From: Schlesneria sp.
GTDB lineage: Bacteria; Planctomycetota; Planctomycetia; Planctomycetales; Planctomycetaceae
DNA: 7,347 nucleotides
Direction of reading: 5' to 3'
NCBI GenBank assembly: GCA_025353525.1
Contig: JANXOO010000363.1
Span: forward strand, 1-7,347
Shown piece by piece: positions 7,321 through 7,347 of this stretch (position 1 is its first letter; every line of letters begins with the position of its first letter). A program made the position numbers and the translations under genes. The notes beneath the pieces are model-generated. The model had not been told where the DNA came from. It saw nothing but the letters and a program-made list of their open reading frames with translations, and did no database searches.

Positions 7321-7347
7321 ATGGATATCGATCCCGAGTTTGAGATA
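7321..7347 (+). CDS. Start of a probable rightward gene, cut by the window edge
   Basis: An ATG at 7321 opens nine codons (MDIDPEFEI) to the edge. AGGA at 7308-7311 lies 9 nt upstream, and the frame has a stop at 7258-7260 with no other ATG between. The acidic start and the divergent arrangement fit a real gene, but the visible part is far too short to name a family. It could also be chance. Confidence -1.

Noticed and set aside
1..7347. CRISPR array, tRNA, rRNA, transposase or integrase genes
   Set aside because: No regularly spaced direct repeats, no cloverleaf-like or rRNA-like stretches, and no recombinase motifs were seen on either strand.

Overview
The window looks like a chromosomal segment from a planctomycete, probably in or near the Planctomycetaceae. 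This rests on three things: the start of a PVC-type membrane-bound dehydrogenase (a family expanded in Planctomycetes), a secreted ceramidase-fold protein of the sort common there, and generous gene spacing at moderate GC. The genus cannot be read from the sequence.

Layout, left to right. Positions 1-1841 hold two leftward genes that probably form an operon: an exported neutral-ceramidase-like hydrolase (486-1841), then, 64 nt downstream, the N-terminal 140 codons of a PVC-type dehydrogenase (421 to beyond the left edge). Positions 1842-2800 are a divergent, apparently non-coding region of 959 nt. It contains a striking inverted repeat (two 29-nt arms, 28 pairs, about 117 nt apart; 2110-2284) and a perfect match to the flagellar sigma-28 -10 element (GCCGATAA, 2477-2484) pointing at the next gene. 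Positions 2801-3606 hold two tightly packed rightward genes: a FlgM-like anti-sigma-28 factor and a Fur-family metal-dependent repressor. Positions 3671-7039 hold a large leftward gene that converges on fur and encodes an MscK/KefA-type mechanosensitive channel with an N-terminal coiled coil. A divergent gap of 281 nt follows, and at the right edge the first nine codons of a probable rightward gene (7321 on).

The two leftmost genes are plausible co-transcribed exported enzymes acting on lipid or sugar substrates. The FlgM-Fur pair joins a flagellar checkpoint protein to an iron/peroxide/zinc-type regulator. The channel is a stand-alone osmotic safety valve. Most of the window is ordinary housekeeping and accessory gene content. 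The least explained elements are the long inverted repeat and the FlgM-Fur pairing with its distant sigma-28-like promoter.
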